From an uncultured bacterium (GTDB taxonomy: Bacteria > Cyanobacteriota > Vampirovibrionia > Gastranaerophilales > Gastranaerophilaceae): 43,995 nt of DNA. This document shows positions 27,065 through 35,926 of the stretch, piece after piece (within the stretch, counting starts at the first letter, position 1; each line of letters opens with the position of its first letter). The notes under the pieces were generated by a model. That model was given only the letters and a program-made list of their open reading frames with translations. It made no database searches and was not told the DNA's origin. The stretch is taken from assembly GCA_949296245.1 (NCBI GenBank), contig CASFNW010000012.1, forward strand, positions 1 through 43,995, in the 5' to 3' direction. The translations under genes and the position numbers were made by a program.

Positions 27065-28180
27065 TTGGATTTTACAACTTTAACAATAAATTTCTTAAAA
27101 GATCTTAGTAATATATTCGGCAGTTACGGCTTAGGCATTATTGCTCTGACCGTAATTATAAGACTGGCAATGTGGCCGTTAAATGTTTCTCAGCAGCGTT
27201 CTATGAAAACAATGCAGCAGCTGCAGCCTAAAATGAAAGCTATACAGGACAGATACAAAAATAACCCGCAGGTTATGCAGCAAAAGATGATGGAATTCTA
27301 TAAAGAACACAAATTTAATCCGATGGCCGGATGTCTGCCGCTGCTTATACAGATGCCTATATTTATTCTTTTGTATTCATCTTTGATGAGTCCGCAGTTT
27401 ATTTCACTTGCCGGACAGTCTAAATTTTTATTTATAAACAGACTGGATGCGACATTAAAAGGTAATGCCGGTGTCTCTAATGACGGGAAGTTTTCTGTCG
27501 GGCCGAGAGATACTTTCTCTTTAAATAAAAATATAAAAGTTTATATAGGTGATAAAGAGCTGGAAAATGCAAAGCTTTCAAATCCAAGAAATGCTGTTAA
27601 GGTACAGGGAGATATTACTCCCGGGCAGCCTGTTGATTTAAAAATCAGTCTTGATGATTTTGATTTGAAATTCAGCCAGCTTGCACAAATCACAAGTGCG
27701 GATGTCACTGTAACCGATAACAACACAAGAGAAATTGAAAAAGTAAAATTTGTAAAACAGGGTGACAATTTGATAGCTTCTGTTCCGACAGTTGCGGCTA
27801 AGACATCATTCAATTATGATGTACTGCTTCTTGTTGCAATATTCGGTTTGTCAATGTTCCTTACTCAAAAAATAATGATGGCAACAAATAAAATGCAGCA
27901 GGTTGATCCGGCTCAAGAAGCAATGCAAAAGAGTCTCGGTACCATGATGCCGGTTATGCTCACCGCATCATTTCTCTTTATTCCGATACCTGCAGGTGTA
28001 TTTTTATACTTAATAACAAGCAATATTATTCAAATCGGTCAAACTTTGATTATTAATAAACAACTTGATATAGAAGCTGAAAACAAAAAGAATAAAAAAG
28101 TTCTGGACAGCAATGAATCACTGCCTGCAACCAAAAAAGTAGAAGCAAAAGAGATTAAAAATACGGAGACTGACAAATAA
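27065..28180 (+). CDS. yidC: Membrane protein insertase YidC/Oxa1, cyanobacterial-type layout
   Basis: Inserts proteins into the inner membrane, 371 aa. It starts directly with the first core helix (YGLGIIALTVIIRLAMWPL) and lacks the large N-terminal periplasmic domain of E. coli YidC. The core Arg is in that helix, the cytoplasmic coiled-coil hairpin follows (residues about 40-85), then NPMAGCLPLLIQMPIFILLY. A beta-rich insert of about 100 residues (around 125-235) precedes the last helices, as in cyanobacterial homologues. The start is TTG with GGGGAG 10 bases upstream. The carbonic anhydrase start overlaps the stop (TAATG). Confidence 0.92.
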   Translation: MDFTTLTINFLKDLSNIFGSYGLGIIALTVIIRLAMWPLNVSQQRSMKTMQQLQPKMKAIQDRYKNNPQVMQQKMMEFYKEHKFNPMAGCLPLLIQMPIFILLYSSLMSPQFISLAGQSKFLFINRLDATLKGNAGVSNDGKFSVGPRDTFSLNKNIKVYIGDKELENAKLSNPRNAVKVQGDITPGQPVDLKISLDDFDLKFSQLAQITSADVTVTDNNTREIEKVKFVKQGDNLIASVPTVAAKTSFNYDVLLLVAIFGLSMFLTQKIMMATNKMQQVDPAQEAMQKSLGTMMPVMLTASFLFIPIPAGVFLYLITSNIIQIGQTLIINKQLDIEAENKKNKKVLDSNESLPATKKVEAKEIKNTETDK

Positions 28181-28752
28181 TGCTCGAAAAAGCGCAGAAA
28201 GTTCTTGATATACTTCTTGAAGGCAATAAGAACTTTGTTGAAGGTAAAAGCAAAAACGACAACAGAAATGCTGAATCTTTAGTTTCTTTAAAAAACGGAC
28301 AGTCGCCTGTTGCTTGTATTGTTACTTGCTCTGATTCAAGAGTTATACCGGAATTGATTTTTGATAAGGGTTTCGGGGAGCTTTTTGTAGTGCGTTGTGC
28401 AGGAGCAGTTATTGGTGAAAATATATTAGAAAGCGTAGAGTATGCGGTTGACCATTTAAATGTGCCTCTGGTTATGGTGTTAAGCCATGATGATTGCGGG
28501 GTTATGAAAGCCGCTAAAGCCATGTATCCGCAAGAACCTGATGAGCTGCAGCTTTTAATTCGTTCAGTGTATGAAATAATTGATTCGGAATCTGAATGCT
28601 ACAATGAAATTGCAAGGAATTATACGCTGACTAAGAAAAGAAAACTTCTTAAACGTTCTAAAATATTAAGACAGGCGCATCATGACGGTAAGTTTGAGAT
28701 TGTCAGAGGCTATCTGAATTTTGATTCCGGTAAAGTTGAAATAATTTCTTAA
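28180..28752 (+). CDS. Beta-class carbonic anhydrase
   Basis: Zinc enzyme interconverting CO2 and bicarbonate, 190 aa. All ligands and the Asp-Arg dyad are present: C50-x-D52-x-R54 (CSDSRV) and H103-xx-C106 (HDDCG). It overlaps the yidC stop by one base, so it is coupled to yidC. Bicarbonate for carboxylations such as malonyl-CoA formation is a reasonable role; that is an inference. Confidence 0.93.
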   Translation: MLEKAQKVLDILLEGNKNFVEGKSKNDNRNAESLVSLKNGQSPVACIVTCSDSRVIPELIFDKGFGELFVVRCAGAVIGENILESVEYAVDHLNVPLVMVLSHDDCGVMKAAKAMYPQEPDELQLLIRSVYEIIDSESECYNEIARNYTLTKKRKLLKRSKILRQAHHDGKFEIVRGYLNFDSGKVEIIS

Positions 28753-28792
28753 CTGCTTTATTCTAAAATAAGAATGAAGGAAAATGTCTTTT

Positions 28793-29065
28793 ATGAATAT
28801 GAAAATAAGATTATGTTTGGGTTTATTTTTTACTTTTCTTGTGTCCTCGTCTGTTATGGCGGAAGATGCTCTTAAAGGTTCAAATTTTACCCGTCTGTTT
28901 GAGCCAAGATGCAATAAAAAACAAACTATATGTACTCTTGGAAAATTTAAAATTTCCGATAAAAAAAACGGAGTTTATATCGGCAACGGTGTAATTTGTA
29001 ATTCTAAAAAGACGAGATGTACAAACGGCTTACTGTATATTCGTTCAAATAAGCCGCTTTATTAG
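28793..29065 (+). CDS. Small secreted protein with a duplicated Cys motif
   Basis: About 90 residues. A signal peptide (Lys/Arg, hydrophobic core, VMAED cleavage site) is followed by a short mature part. It contains the motif CN-x-K-x-T-x-CT-x-G twice (CNKKQTICTLG and CNSKKTRCTNG), 25 residues apart, giving four Cys that could make two disulphides. Three ATGs are close together (28784, 28793, 28799); AAGGA is too near the first, so 28793 is preferred. Family not recognised. Location predicted periplasmic or extracellular. Confidence 0.6.
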   Translation: MNMKIRLCLGLFFTFLVSSSVMAEDALKGSNFTRLFEPRCNKKQTICTLGKFKISDKKNGVYIGNGVICNSKKTRCTNGLLYIRSNKPLY

Positions 29066-29158
29066 CAGCACGGTGTTTATACAGCAAATTCAACAGAAAC
29101 TATAAAATCTGTCATTCTTGTATATGTTAATAGAGTGTACGAGAAAAATTCGTGATAA

Positions 29159-29203
29159 GACTCTGCCGAACAAAACAATTCTGTGAATTGTTTTGTGAGA
29201 GGG
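29159..29203 (+). repeat. Structured intergenic repeat, copy C (5' hairpin part)
   Basis: GACTCTGCCGAA (as in copy B) is followed by a perfect 10-pair hairpin CAAAACAATT-CTGTG-AATTGTTTTG (29171-29195) and TGAGAGGG. The stem shares little sequence with copies A and B, but stem length, 5-base loop and flanking words are kept. Downstream to about 29280 other inverted repeats occur (ACGTGA / TCACGT), and GTGAACAAG is shared with the interior of copy A. The 21-base end word of A and B is not found. Confidence 0.6.
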
Positions 29204-29285
29204 AAATGACGTGAACAAGAACTCTGTGCGAAAGGTGCCTGCGTCACGTTTGTGAGGGTAGAGGACGTAATCAGCACGAAAAAAG

Positions 29286-29561
29286 AAATATCCTATACAT
29301 TTTTACAAAAATATTTTTTTACATAATAAAGATTATTACTCTACATATATAATTTTGTTGTTGAATTAAGTAACATATACAATTCTGAAGCAAATATATT
29401 CCTTCCTATTTGTTTGTACAGTTCTTTTTACAAATATATTTTACAGTCAATAAAAGATAAATTTGTCCGATTAACAGGATATCCGTACAATTGTTATTTT
29501 TCCAAAACCATAATAACCTTATAGCAGCACAAAGCAAATAAATGCAAGCAAAGGGGTATTT
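29286..29561 (+). other. AT-rich intergenic DNA, no gene seen
   Basis: Together with copy C this makes a 496-base gap between two small secreted-protein genes. The stretch is very AT-rich with short homopolymer runs. I see no convincing open frame, RNA gene or clear promoter, although the promoter for the gene at 29562 must lie here (its ribosome site AAAGGGG is at about 29549). Confidence 0.5.
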
Positions 29562-29894
29562 ATGAAAAAAATTATAACAAGTTTACTGATGCTGTTTGTA
29601 AGCATCAATACAGCATTCGCCGCATGTGACAAATGCACAGGAAGCTACAGTTACAGAATGCAGAAGAAAATGCTTCATAACCATAAAATGATACAAAATA
29701 AAGTCATTAATGCTCAGGTGAAAGGAAAAATGCTTGCAATACAGGAGTTGTCAAAAGAAGATTACTGCAATAACCCTGAGACCAAGCAAAAAATTGCATA
29801 TTACCAAAAACAGATAGAAGATTTAACAAATCAAAAAATGTGCCTGAAAAAAGAATACAAAGCCTCTCTACAGGCACTCAAAGCTTCTCGTTAA
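29562..29894 (+). CDS. Small secreted helical protein with CxxC
   Basis: 110 residues with a clear signal peptide (MKKIITSLLMLFVSINTAFA) and a mature protein opening with CDKC. The rest is a charged, predicted coiled-coil helix (LTNQKMCLKKEYKASLQALK) with further Cys at about 68 and 93. AAAGGGG precedes the ATG. It ends with its stop codon overlapping that of the convergent apeO. Function unknown; it marks the edge of the polyene cluster. Confidence 0.7.
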   Translation: MKKIITSLLMLFVSINTAFAACDKCTGSYSYRMQKKMLHNHKMIQNKVINAQVKGKMLAIQELSKEDYCNNPETKQKIAYYQKQIEDLTNQKMCLKKEYKASLQALKASR

Positions 29895-31117
29895 TCAAAT
29901 TTTTTAAAGATTAGAGAAGTGTTAATTCCGCCAAAGGCAAAATTATTCGACATAATAATATTTGTGTCAATATTTCTTCCCGCTCCAGTTATGTAATCCA
30001 GAGGAGCACAGTTTTCATCAATATTATTTAAATTTATGGTGGGAGCATACCAGCCGCTGTTTAACATTTTTAAAGATAATATTGCCTCTATTGCCCCGCA
30101 GGCACCCAGTGTGTGACCTGTATAACTTTTCAGAGAACTAATAGGCACAGCTCTTTTAAAGATATCGTAAGTGGCAATACTTTCTGCTACATCACCCTGC
30201 AGTGTCGCAGTACCGTGGGCATTTATGTAACCGATATCATCAGCAGAGATATTCGCATCTTTTATTGCCAGTTCAAGCGCTTTCCCCATTGTTTCATGAC
30301 ACGGGTTTGTTATATGGGTTCCGTCAGTGGAAGTGCCAAAGCCTATAATTTCCGCATAAATTTTTGCACCTCGATTTTTTGCGTGTTCATATTCTTCCAG
30401 TATAAGAGTTCCTGCTCCTTCTCCCAGAACAAGACCGTCTCTGTCTTTATCAAAAGGAGATGGAGTAAGTTTTGGAGTATCGTTTTTGAGGCTTGTGGCA
30501 TACAATGTATCAAAAATAGCTATGTGCGAAGGATGAAGTTCTTCTGCCCCGCCTGCAATCATTACTGTTTGATAGCCGTGTTTTATAGCTTCATAAGCAT
30601 AACCAATACCCATTGAGCCGGAGGTGCATGCCGTGGATGTCGGTATTAATCTGCCTTTAGTTTTAAAGTACAGGGAAATGTTAACAGTTGTAGTCTGAGG
30701 CATCATTTTTATGTATGAGCCGGAATTTACACAGCGGACTTTTTTTTCAACATCCATTGTATAAAAATCTATAATGGATTCCAAAGACCCCGATGAAGAA
30801 CCGTAACTTACGCCGGTCTGTCCGTTTGAAATTATTTCATCGCCAAGCAATCCTGCATCTTTTAAAGCGTCTTCAGAGACTGCCGTACTTAATACAGCAA
30901 CACGCCCCATTGTCCTCAATACTTTACGGTTAAAATGTTCAGGAGTCACAAAATCTTTTACAGGCGCTGCCAGACGTGTATTCATATTCTGGAATTCGTC
31001 CAGCTCTTTCCAGTATTCAACACAGTTTTCAAATTTTTTTAAATTTTCGTATGCAGTATCAACACTGCAGCCAAGAGAACTGGCAAGAGCCATGCCTGTA
31101 ACGACTACTCTTTTCAC
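29891..31117 (-). CDS. apeO: Aryl polyene ketosynthase (ApeO-like)
   Basis: FabF-type 3-ketoacyl-ACP synthase, 408 aa, with a full Cys-His-His triad: C164 in STACTSGSMG, H301 in NAHGTATLQGD, H335 in SYTGHTLGACGA. In characterised aryl polyene systems ApeO pairs with the chain length factor ApeC for chain extension. It is the last gene of the leftward arm and overlaps the ketoreductase by four bases (ATGA). Assignment as ApeO rather than ApeR rests on gene order next to apeP and apeQ. Confidence 0.85.
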   Translation of the reverse strand: MKRVVVTGMALASSLGCSVDTAYENLKKFENCVEYWKELDEFQNMNTRLAAPVKDFVTPEHFNRKVLRTMGRVAVLSTAVSEDALKDAGLLGDEIISNGQTGVSYGSSSGSLESIIDFYTMDVEKKVRCVNSGSYIKMMPQTTTVNISLYFKTKGRLIPTSTACTSGSMGIGYAYEAIKHGYQTVMIAGGAEELHPSHIAIFDTLYATSLKNDTPKLTPSPFDKDRDGLVLGEGAGTLILEEYEHAKNRGAKIYAEIIGFGTSTDGTHITNPCHETMGKALELAIKDANISADDIGYINAHGTATLQGDVAESIATYDIFKRAVPISSLKSYTGHTLGACGAIEAILSLKMLNSGWYAPTINLNNIDENCAPLDYITGAGRNIDTNIIMSNNFAFGGINTSLIFKKFD

Positions 31118-31851
31118 CTGTACATTCCTCCGTTTACAGAAATAACCTGTCCCGTGATATATGATGCATCTTCACTCATAAGATAGTTAACAAGACTTGC
31201 AACTTCTTTTGCTGTTCCGAGCCGTTTCATTGGTATCATTTTTTTGACTTCATCAACAGGAATCCCCTCAACCATATCTGTATCAATTACCCCCGGAGCA
31301 ACGCAGTTTACAGTGATACCTCTTTTGGCAAGTTCAAGACTCAGGGCTTTTGTTGCGCCAATGATGCCTGCTTTTGATGCGCTGTAATTAACCTGCCCCC
31401 TGTTTCCGGCAAGACCTGAAATTGAGGACATTGTAACAATTCTGCCCTTTACTCTGTTTTCTATCATAGACATTACAACAGGTTTTAGAACATTATAAAA
31501 ACCGCCGAGATTCGTATTTAAAACATCATCCCATTCATCATCTTCCATAACAGGAAACACATTATCCTTTGCAATGCCTGCATTTAAAACAACACCATAG
31601 TATGCACCGTTTTGTTTAATGTCGTTTTCAATAATCTCTCTGCATTGAACTCTGTTTTTTACATCAAACTGCAGAACACCCGCGCTACAGCCAAAAGCTT
31701 CTATTTCTTTTTTTACGTCTTGAGCTTTAGCCGGATTGCTGTTGCAATGCAGTACAATTTCCGTGTCAGGATTGTTTTTTGCAATATATAAAGCGGTTTG
31801 AGCTCCGATACCTCTGCTGGAACCGGTTATTAAAATACGTTTATTACCCAT
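31114..31851 (-). CDS. apeQ: 3-ketoacyl-ACP reductase of the polyene cluster (ApeQ-like, FabG family)
   Basis: Short-chain dehydrogenase, 245 aa. NADP-binding motif GSSRGIGA follows the first strand. The catalytic Ser is in IVTMSSISGLAGNRG and the Tyr-Lys pair in QVNYSASKAG. The C-terminus shows INVAPGVIDTDM-like sequence (VNCVAPGVIDTDM) and ITGQVISVNGGMYR. The frame is open from a TTG at 31866, but the ATG at 31851 gives the standard FabG start. Reduces the beta-keto group after each elongation. Confidence 0.88.
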   Translation of the reverse strand: MGNKRILITGSSRGIGAQTALYIAKNNPDTEIVLHCNSNPAKAQDVKKEIEAFGCSAGVLQFDVKNRVQCREIIENDIKQNGAYYGVVLNAGIAKDNVFPVMEDDEWDDVLNTNLGGFYNVLKPVVMSMIENRVKGRIVTMSSISGLAGNRGQVNYSASKAGIIGATKALSLELAKRGITVNCVAPGVIDTDMVEGIPVDEVKKMIPMKRLGTAKEVASLVNYLMSEDASYITGQVISVNGGMYR

Positions 31852-31886
31852 GAACTCTTTCAACACCCTTTAATAATTAAACTCTG

Positions 31887-32336
31887 CTAAATAGCGGCAG
31901 TTTCGTCGTCTTTCGGCTGAAAAACATTAACCGTAGCCTTTGCGCATTCTATATCATCATTATAGATAAAACAGTCAAACGAAACAAGCTCATTGTCCGA
32001 AAACACCTGATTAGCTTTGATTGTATAAGTTTTGTCTTTTTCAAATTTTTCAATATTGCAGACATACTGTCTGCTGCCTAATAGATAACCTATTCTCGGG
32101 GCTGTTTGATTATTTTTATAGTATGCAAAACAGCCGGCTGTTTGTGCCATAAATTCTATGCCGGCAAGGGGTGAAATGCCGTTTAATGTTTTGTCATATA
32201 GAATTTTATCCTCTGTGATTTTAACTAATGCGCATACCGTATTTTTATTTGTATCAACTTCCAATAATTCATCAATAAGTATCATTGGATAATCATGAGG
32301 CAATATTTTTTCAAGATTTTTTTCCGAAATACGCAC
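31887..32336 (-). CDS. apeP: 3-hydroxyacyl-ACP dehydratase of the polyene cluster (ApeP-like)
   Basis: Hotdog dehydratase of 149 aa. The active-site His lies in ILPHDYPMILIDEL and the acidic residue in PLAGIEFMAQTAG, the FabZ/ApeP arrangement. It starts with GTG (32336), supported by AAAGGA 9 bases upstream. Together with the dehydratase domain at 37250-37560 it would create the conjugated double bonds without reduction by an enoyl reductase. It follows the ApeR-like gene. Confidence 0.85.
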   Translation of the reverse strand: MRISEKNLEKILPHDYPMILIDELLEVDTNKNTVCALVKITEDKILYDKTLNGISPLAGIEFMAQTAGCFAYYKNNQTAPRIGYLLGSRQYVCNIEKFEKDKTYTIKANQVFSDNELVSFDCFIYNDDIECAKATVNVFQPKDDETAAI

Positions 32337-32357
32337 TGTCTGTTTTCCTTTACTCTT

Positions 32358-33527
32358 CTACTCTGCTTTGCCAAGTATCATAACTGCATTCGACCCGCCA
32401 AAACCAAATGCGTTGTTCATTACGTATTTTATATTATCTGCTGTTTGTCCGTATTTTACAAGAGAAATAACAGGCAGCCTGTCATCATATACACCGTCAA
32501 ATTTATGCGGTAAAAGGTTGTTATGCTTGTTAATTTTTTCATCAAGCATAGCACAGCACAAGGCCGTCTCAACAGCAGCTGCAGCACCGAGACAGTGTCC
32601 GGTTTGTGATTTTGTTGAACTAACAGGCACATTGTTTTTAAAAATTTTATAAACAGCATTTGCTTCCATAAGGTCATTTGTAATAGTGGCAGTGCCGTGT
32701 AAATTGATATAATTAATATCCGTGTTCTTAAGCCCGCTTCTGTGCAGTGCTTCTTCCATGGCTTTTGCAGCCTGTACACCTTCTGGGTCAGGTGTTGCAC
32801 AGTGGTATGCATCAGAGCTTTCTCCGATTCCTAAAATAGAGATTGAGGAATCTAAAGAAGCTTCTTTTTCGACCAAAAACAACGCTCCTCCCTCGCCTAT
32901 ATTTATACCGTTTCTGTTTTGGCTGAAGGGCAGGCAGGGTTTATCCGACAGCACTTCAAGAGAATGAAACCCGAATACAGGCATTTTGCACAAAGCATCA
33001 ACAGCTCCGGCTATTACTGCATCGCAGATATTATTTTCAAGAAGTTTTTGTGCTGTTGAAAAAGCTTTTATACCGGAAGTACAGGCTGTTGATACCCCGC
33101 TGAAATACCCTTCTAAGGCGAGGTATTTATGTAAAAAGCCGGCAGGATTGCCGATTTGCGAGTGGTCTATATCGCCTGATAATGCGTATTCGTCCACACC
33201 GGAATTCGTTGTACCGATTACCACCCCTACACGGTTTTTGCCGTATTTCCTTATCGCATTATCTATTTTGTCTTTTATCTGATGATAACAGTGCAAAAGT
33301 ATCCTGTTACAGCGAAGATTATATTTAAAATCCTGTATTCGGGGCAATTCTGTTTTTATTTTTCCAAAATAAAATGAAGAACCTTTTACAATTGAATCAT
33401 CAAGGGTTAAGAATTTGGAATCTTCATTTATTGCATTTTTAAACATGGTTGAAATATCATCACCAATAGAAGAAATTGCACTATACGCATTTATATAGAC
33501 TTTATCCTCTGTACATGTTTTTTTCAT
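32358..33527 (-). CDS. apeR: Aryl polyene ketosynthase (ApeR-like)
   Basis: A 389-residue ketosynthase with intact triad: C149 in VSTACTSGIKAF, H277 in NLHGTATITND, H311 in SQTGHCLGAAAA. It is the first gene of the leftward arm, divergent from the chain length factor. ApeR in proteobacterial clusters is an accessory ketosynthase thought to act in starter formation. The N-terminus is more diverged than in ApeO. Confidence 0.83.
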   Translation of the reverse strand: MKKTCTEDKVYINAYSAISSIGDDISTMFKNAINEDSKFLTLDDSIVKGSSFYFGKIKTELPRIQDFKYNLRCNRILLHCYHQIKDKIDNAIRKYGKNRVGVVIGTTNSGVDEYALSGDIDHSQIGNPAGFLHKYLALEGYFSGVSTACTSGIKAFSTAQKLLENNICDAVIAGAVDALCKMPVFGFHSLEVLSDKPCLPFSQNRNGINIGEGGALFLVEKEASLDSSISILGIGESSDAYHCATPDPEGVQAAKAMEEALHRSGLKNTDINYINLHGTATITNDLMEANAVYKIFKNNVPVSSTKSQTGHCLGAAAAVETALCCAMLDEKINKHNNLLPHKFDGVYDDRLPVISLVKYGQTADNIKYVMNNAFGFGGSNAVMILGKAE

Positions 33528-33593
33528 TAGAGTCTTTGTCCTTTTGATAAAAATACAAATTTATAATATGATAAATATTAGCACAAATAATGT

Positions 33594-34166
33594 ATGATAT
33601 CCGTTTTGCGGGGTAGAGATTTGGAATTTTTCATAAAAGCATACTGTAAAAAGAATCCGGAGGATATCGATGTATCTTTCCTGCCTGCTATGGCAAGAAG
33701 AAAGCTTTCTGCACTTGATAAAGCCGCATTATGCATTATGAACGAATGTTTTTCCGTACTTGATGATAAAGAAAAAAATATAAAAATTGTATTTGCTTCA
33801 CAGTACGGAGAACTTGACCGTTTGAAAAAGCTTGTTAAACAGTATACGGAAGAAAATGAAGTTTCTCCGGCTGCCTTTAGCGGCTCTGTTCACAACAGTG
33901 CTGTAGGACAGTTTTCTCTTTTAAATAAAATCACGCAGAGCTACAACTCCATTTCGGCAGAAGATTTTACATTTGAAGCAGGTTTAACGGAAGCTGTGAT
34001 AACAGCAAAAGACTGCAGCGTTTTGTTTTGCTATTGCGATGCAATTACTCCCGACAGGGCAAACGGGTTTGGCTGTATAATTAGCCCCGATAGTACACCT
34101 AATGCAAAATACAAAGACAACAAACTTTATTATAAAAACGAATCGGGTGAAAAATGTATATTCTAA
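33594..34166 (+). CDS. apeC: Ketosynthase-like chain length factor (ApeC-like)
   Basis: A 190-residue short ketosynthase-like protein (Ketoacyl-synt_2 family). The family blocks are VSFLPAMARRKLSALDKAAL and FSGSVHNSAVGQFSLL. There is no active-site Cys, so it is non-catalytic. In known systems it dimerises with ApeO and sets polyene length. The start is uncertain: the ATG has no ribosome site, and a TTG at 33621 preceded by GGGG is an alternative. First gene of the rightward arm, 66 bases from apeR. Confidence 0.83.
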   Translation: MISVLRGRDLEFFIKAYCKKNPEDIDVSFLPAMARRKLSALDKAALCIMNECFSVLDDKEKNIKIVFASQYGELDRLKKLVKQYTEENEVSPAAFSGSVHNSAVGQFSLLNKITQSYNSISAEDFTFEAGLTEAVITAKDCSVLFCYCDAITPDRANGFGCIISPDSTPNAKYKDNKLYYKNESGEKCIF

Positions 34167-34900
34167 AACTGTGGAGAAGTTTTGTTGTCGTTTTTTTATT
34201 TGCATTTTTCGGCGCAGGTGCAATACTGATTAATTACATTGTATTTCCATACATTTCCGTATTTATAAAAAAAGAAGAAAGACGGCAATACTACTGTAAG
34301 GTTGTTCATAAAACATGGAAATTTTTCTGCGATTTGATGAAAAAAACCGGTACAATAAAAGTTGTTTTGAATAATCCTGAAAAGCTGAACAATCTTCACG
34401 GGGAAATTATAGTTGCCAATCATCCGAGTTTTATAGATATAGTTTTGTTAATCGGTCTTTTGCCTGATACTGTATGTATTGCAAAAAAAGAAATTAAAAA
34501 AAATATTTTTATGGGAAATATCGTTAAATTACTCTATCTTATAAATGATGAAGACAATGAACAGCTTTTAAAAGATGCATCAGAAATACTGTCTCAGGGA
34601 TATAATATAGTAGTTTTTCCGACAGGTACAAGAACGGAAGAAGGGAAAGCTATAAAGCTCCATAAAGGTGCAGCTCTTATGGCACTGCATACAAAAGCTG
34701 ATGTTATACCGGTTCATATAAGCTGCGATTACAAATTCCTTGCAAAGCATCAAAAAATTTATGATGCAGGAATAAAGCCCGTAACATACACAATTACCGT
34801 GAATGAAGAAATAAGGACAGAACTCTTCAACAAACCGGAATTAACAAACATTCAAATAAGAAATCGTATAAACACTGCAATAAAAGAAAGAATTCAATAA
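34154..34900 (+). CDS. Membrane-bound acyltransferase (PlsC-like, ApeD-like)
   Basis: A 248-residue LPLAT-family protein. One N-terminal membrane helix (about 10-30) is followed by the catalytic HX4D in VANHPSFIDIVLLI and the substrate block FPTGTRTEEGKA. It overlaps the end of the chain length factor gene by 13 bases, so it is in the operon. Its likely job is transfer of an acyl group during assembly of the lipid-linked polyene; the acceptor is not known. Confidence 0.8.
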   Translation: MYILKLWRSFVVVFLFAFFGAGAILINYIVFPYISVFIKKEERRQYYCKVVHKTWKFFCDLMKKTGTIKVVLNNPEKLNNLHGEIIVANHPSFIDIVLLIGLLPDTVCIAKKEIKKNIFMGNIVKLLYLINDEDNEQLLKDASEILSQGYNIVVFPTGTRTEEGKAIKLHKGAALMALHTKADVIPVHISCDYKFLAKHQKIYDAGIKPVTYTITVNEEIRTELFNKPELTNIQIRNRINTAIKERIQ

Positions 34901-34960
34901 TAAGCGTGAATTGACTTTGGCGTATTCTTAAGCTATAAAATAAATTGAGAAGGAAACATT

Positions 34961-35218
34961 ATGACGCTGGAAGAAGAATTAAAAAAACTCATTATAGATG
35001 TGCTGGAGCTTGAGGACATTACACCTGAAGATATCAATACAGAAGAAGCGCTTTTTATTGACGGACTTGGGTTAGATTCCATTGATGCGCTGGAGCTTGG
35101 TATGGCGCTTAAAAAGAAATATAATCTTAAGATGGGCACGGATAAAGAAGAAAACAAAAAGTATTTTTATTCAGTAAAAACACTTGCTGATTTTATAAGA
35201 AGCCGGCAAAATAATTAA
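34961..35218 (+). CDS. apeE: Acyl carrier protein (ApeE-like)
   Basis: 85 residues, helical and acidic. The phosphopantetheine serine is S40 in GLGLDSIDALELGMAL. GAAGGAA is positioned before the ATG. First of a tandem pair of carrier proteins that hold the growing polyene or the starter. Needs activation by the transferase at 40561-41247. Confidence 0.88.
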   Translation: MTLEEELKKLIIDVLELEDITPEDINTEEALFIDGLGLDSIDALELGMALKKKYNLKMGTDKEENKKYFYSVKTLADFIRSRQNN

Positions 35219-35227
35219 AGGAGCAAA

Positions 35228-35482
35228 ATGGGTTCTGAATTTACAAGAGAAGATATTGCAAAAGAACTTAAAGATATTCTGGTGGAAGATTTTGAGATTG
35301 ATGAAGCCAGAATAACTCCTGATGCCAACCTTTTTGAAGATTTGGAATTTGACAGTATAGATGCAGTGGATCTTGCCGTACGTCTGCAGGACTATACCCA
35401 GAAAAAGATTTCTCCAAACAATTTTAAACAAATCAGAACAGTAAATGATGTTATAGATGCAATAGAAGAACTTGTAAAATAA
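35228..35482 (+). CDS. apeF: Acyl carrier protein (ApeF-like)
   Basis: 84 residues. The attachment serine is S43 in LEFDSIDAVDLAVRL. It begins 9 bases after the first carrier gene, with AAGGAG just upstream. The two carriers are clearly diverged from each other, fitting separate roles for starter and chain, as shown for known aryl polyene systems. Confidence 0.88.
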   Translation: MGSEFTREDIAKELKDILVEDFEIDEARITPDANLFEDLEFDSIDAVDLAVRLQDYTQKKISPNNFKQIRTVNDVIDAIEELVK

Positions 35483-35485
35483 CGG

Positions 35486-35920
35486 ATGAATATACTGTAC
35501 GGGATAAAATCAATACTAAAAAAATACGGATTTGTATTTTCTCTGTTTTTTACAATTGCAGTTATATTAATATTTCACTTTACCCGCTTTAACGGATTGA
35601 AAATATATCCTGTAGCCGTCAATTTTTCAATATTTTTAATGTTTTTTATGTCGATTTTTCAAAAAGAAACAGTTATACAAAAATTTGCAAAAATGACTGA
35701 AGGAGAACTCACAGAACCCGTCAAAATTTATACAAGAAATCTTACTTATATCTGGTGTATATTTTTGCTGATACAGTTTATACTGTCAGTTGTTACATGT
35801 TTTATGTCAGACACAGCCTGGATGATATACAACGGATTTTTATCTTATGTGTTTCTCGGCATCTTTTTTGCGATAGAATATACTATCAGAATCATTTTCA
35901 GATTAAATAATAAACTTTAA
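35486..35920 (+). CDS. Four-helix membrane protein of the polyene cluster (ApeG-like)
   Basis: 144 residues with four hydrophobic helices (about 17-35, 40-57, 88-108, 112-135). Position between the carrier proteins and the ligase is the same as the COG4648-type membrane protein of other aryl polyene clusters. Function there is not established. It starts 3 bases after the second carrier gene. Confidence 0.75.
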   Translation: MNILYGIKSILKKYGFVFSLFFTIAVILIFHFTRFNGLKIYPVAVNFSIFLMFFMSIFQKETVIQKFAKMTEGELTEPVKIYTRNLTYIWCIFLLIQFILSVVTCFMSDTAWMIYNGFLSYVFLGIFFAIEYTIRIIFRLNNKL

Positions 35921-35926
35921 CATATA

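Noticed and set aside
29077..29277. Minus-strand open frame of 66 codons across repeat copy C
   Set aside because: It runs through a hairpin-rich intergenic repeat, has no ribosome site and no protein-like composition.
29891..33527. The ketosynthase, ketoreductase and dehydratase genes as housekeeping fatty acid synthesis
   Set aside because: There is no enoyl reductase, malonyl transferase or FabH gene, and the block includes a chain length factor, AMP-ligase, MMPL and LolA-like genes, which fit an aryl polyene cluster.
33544..33567. Promoter TTGATA-TATAAT for the rightward polyene arm
   Set aside because: The spacer is only 12 bases, too short for a standard promoter; the box may still be used but I could not pair it.
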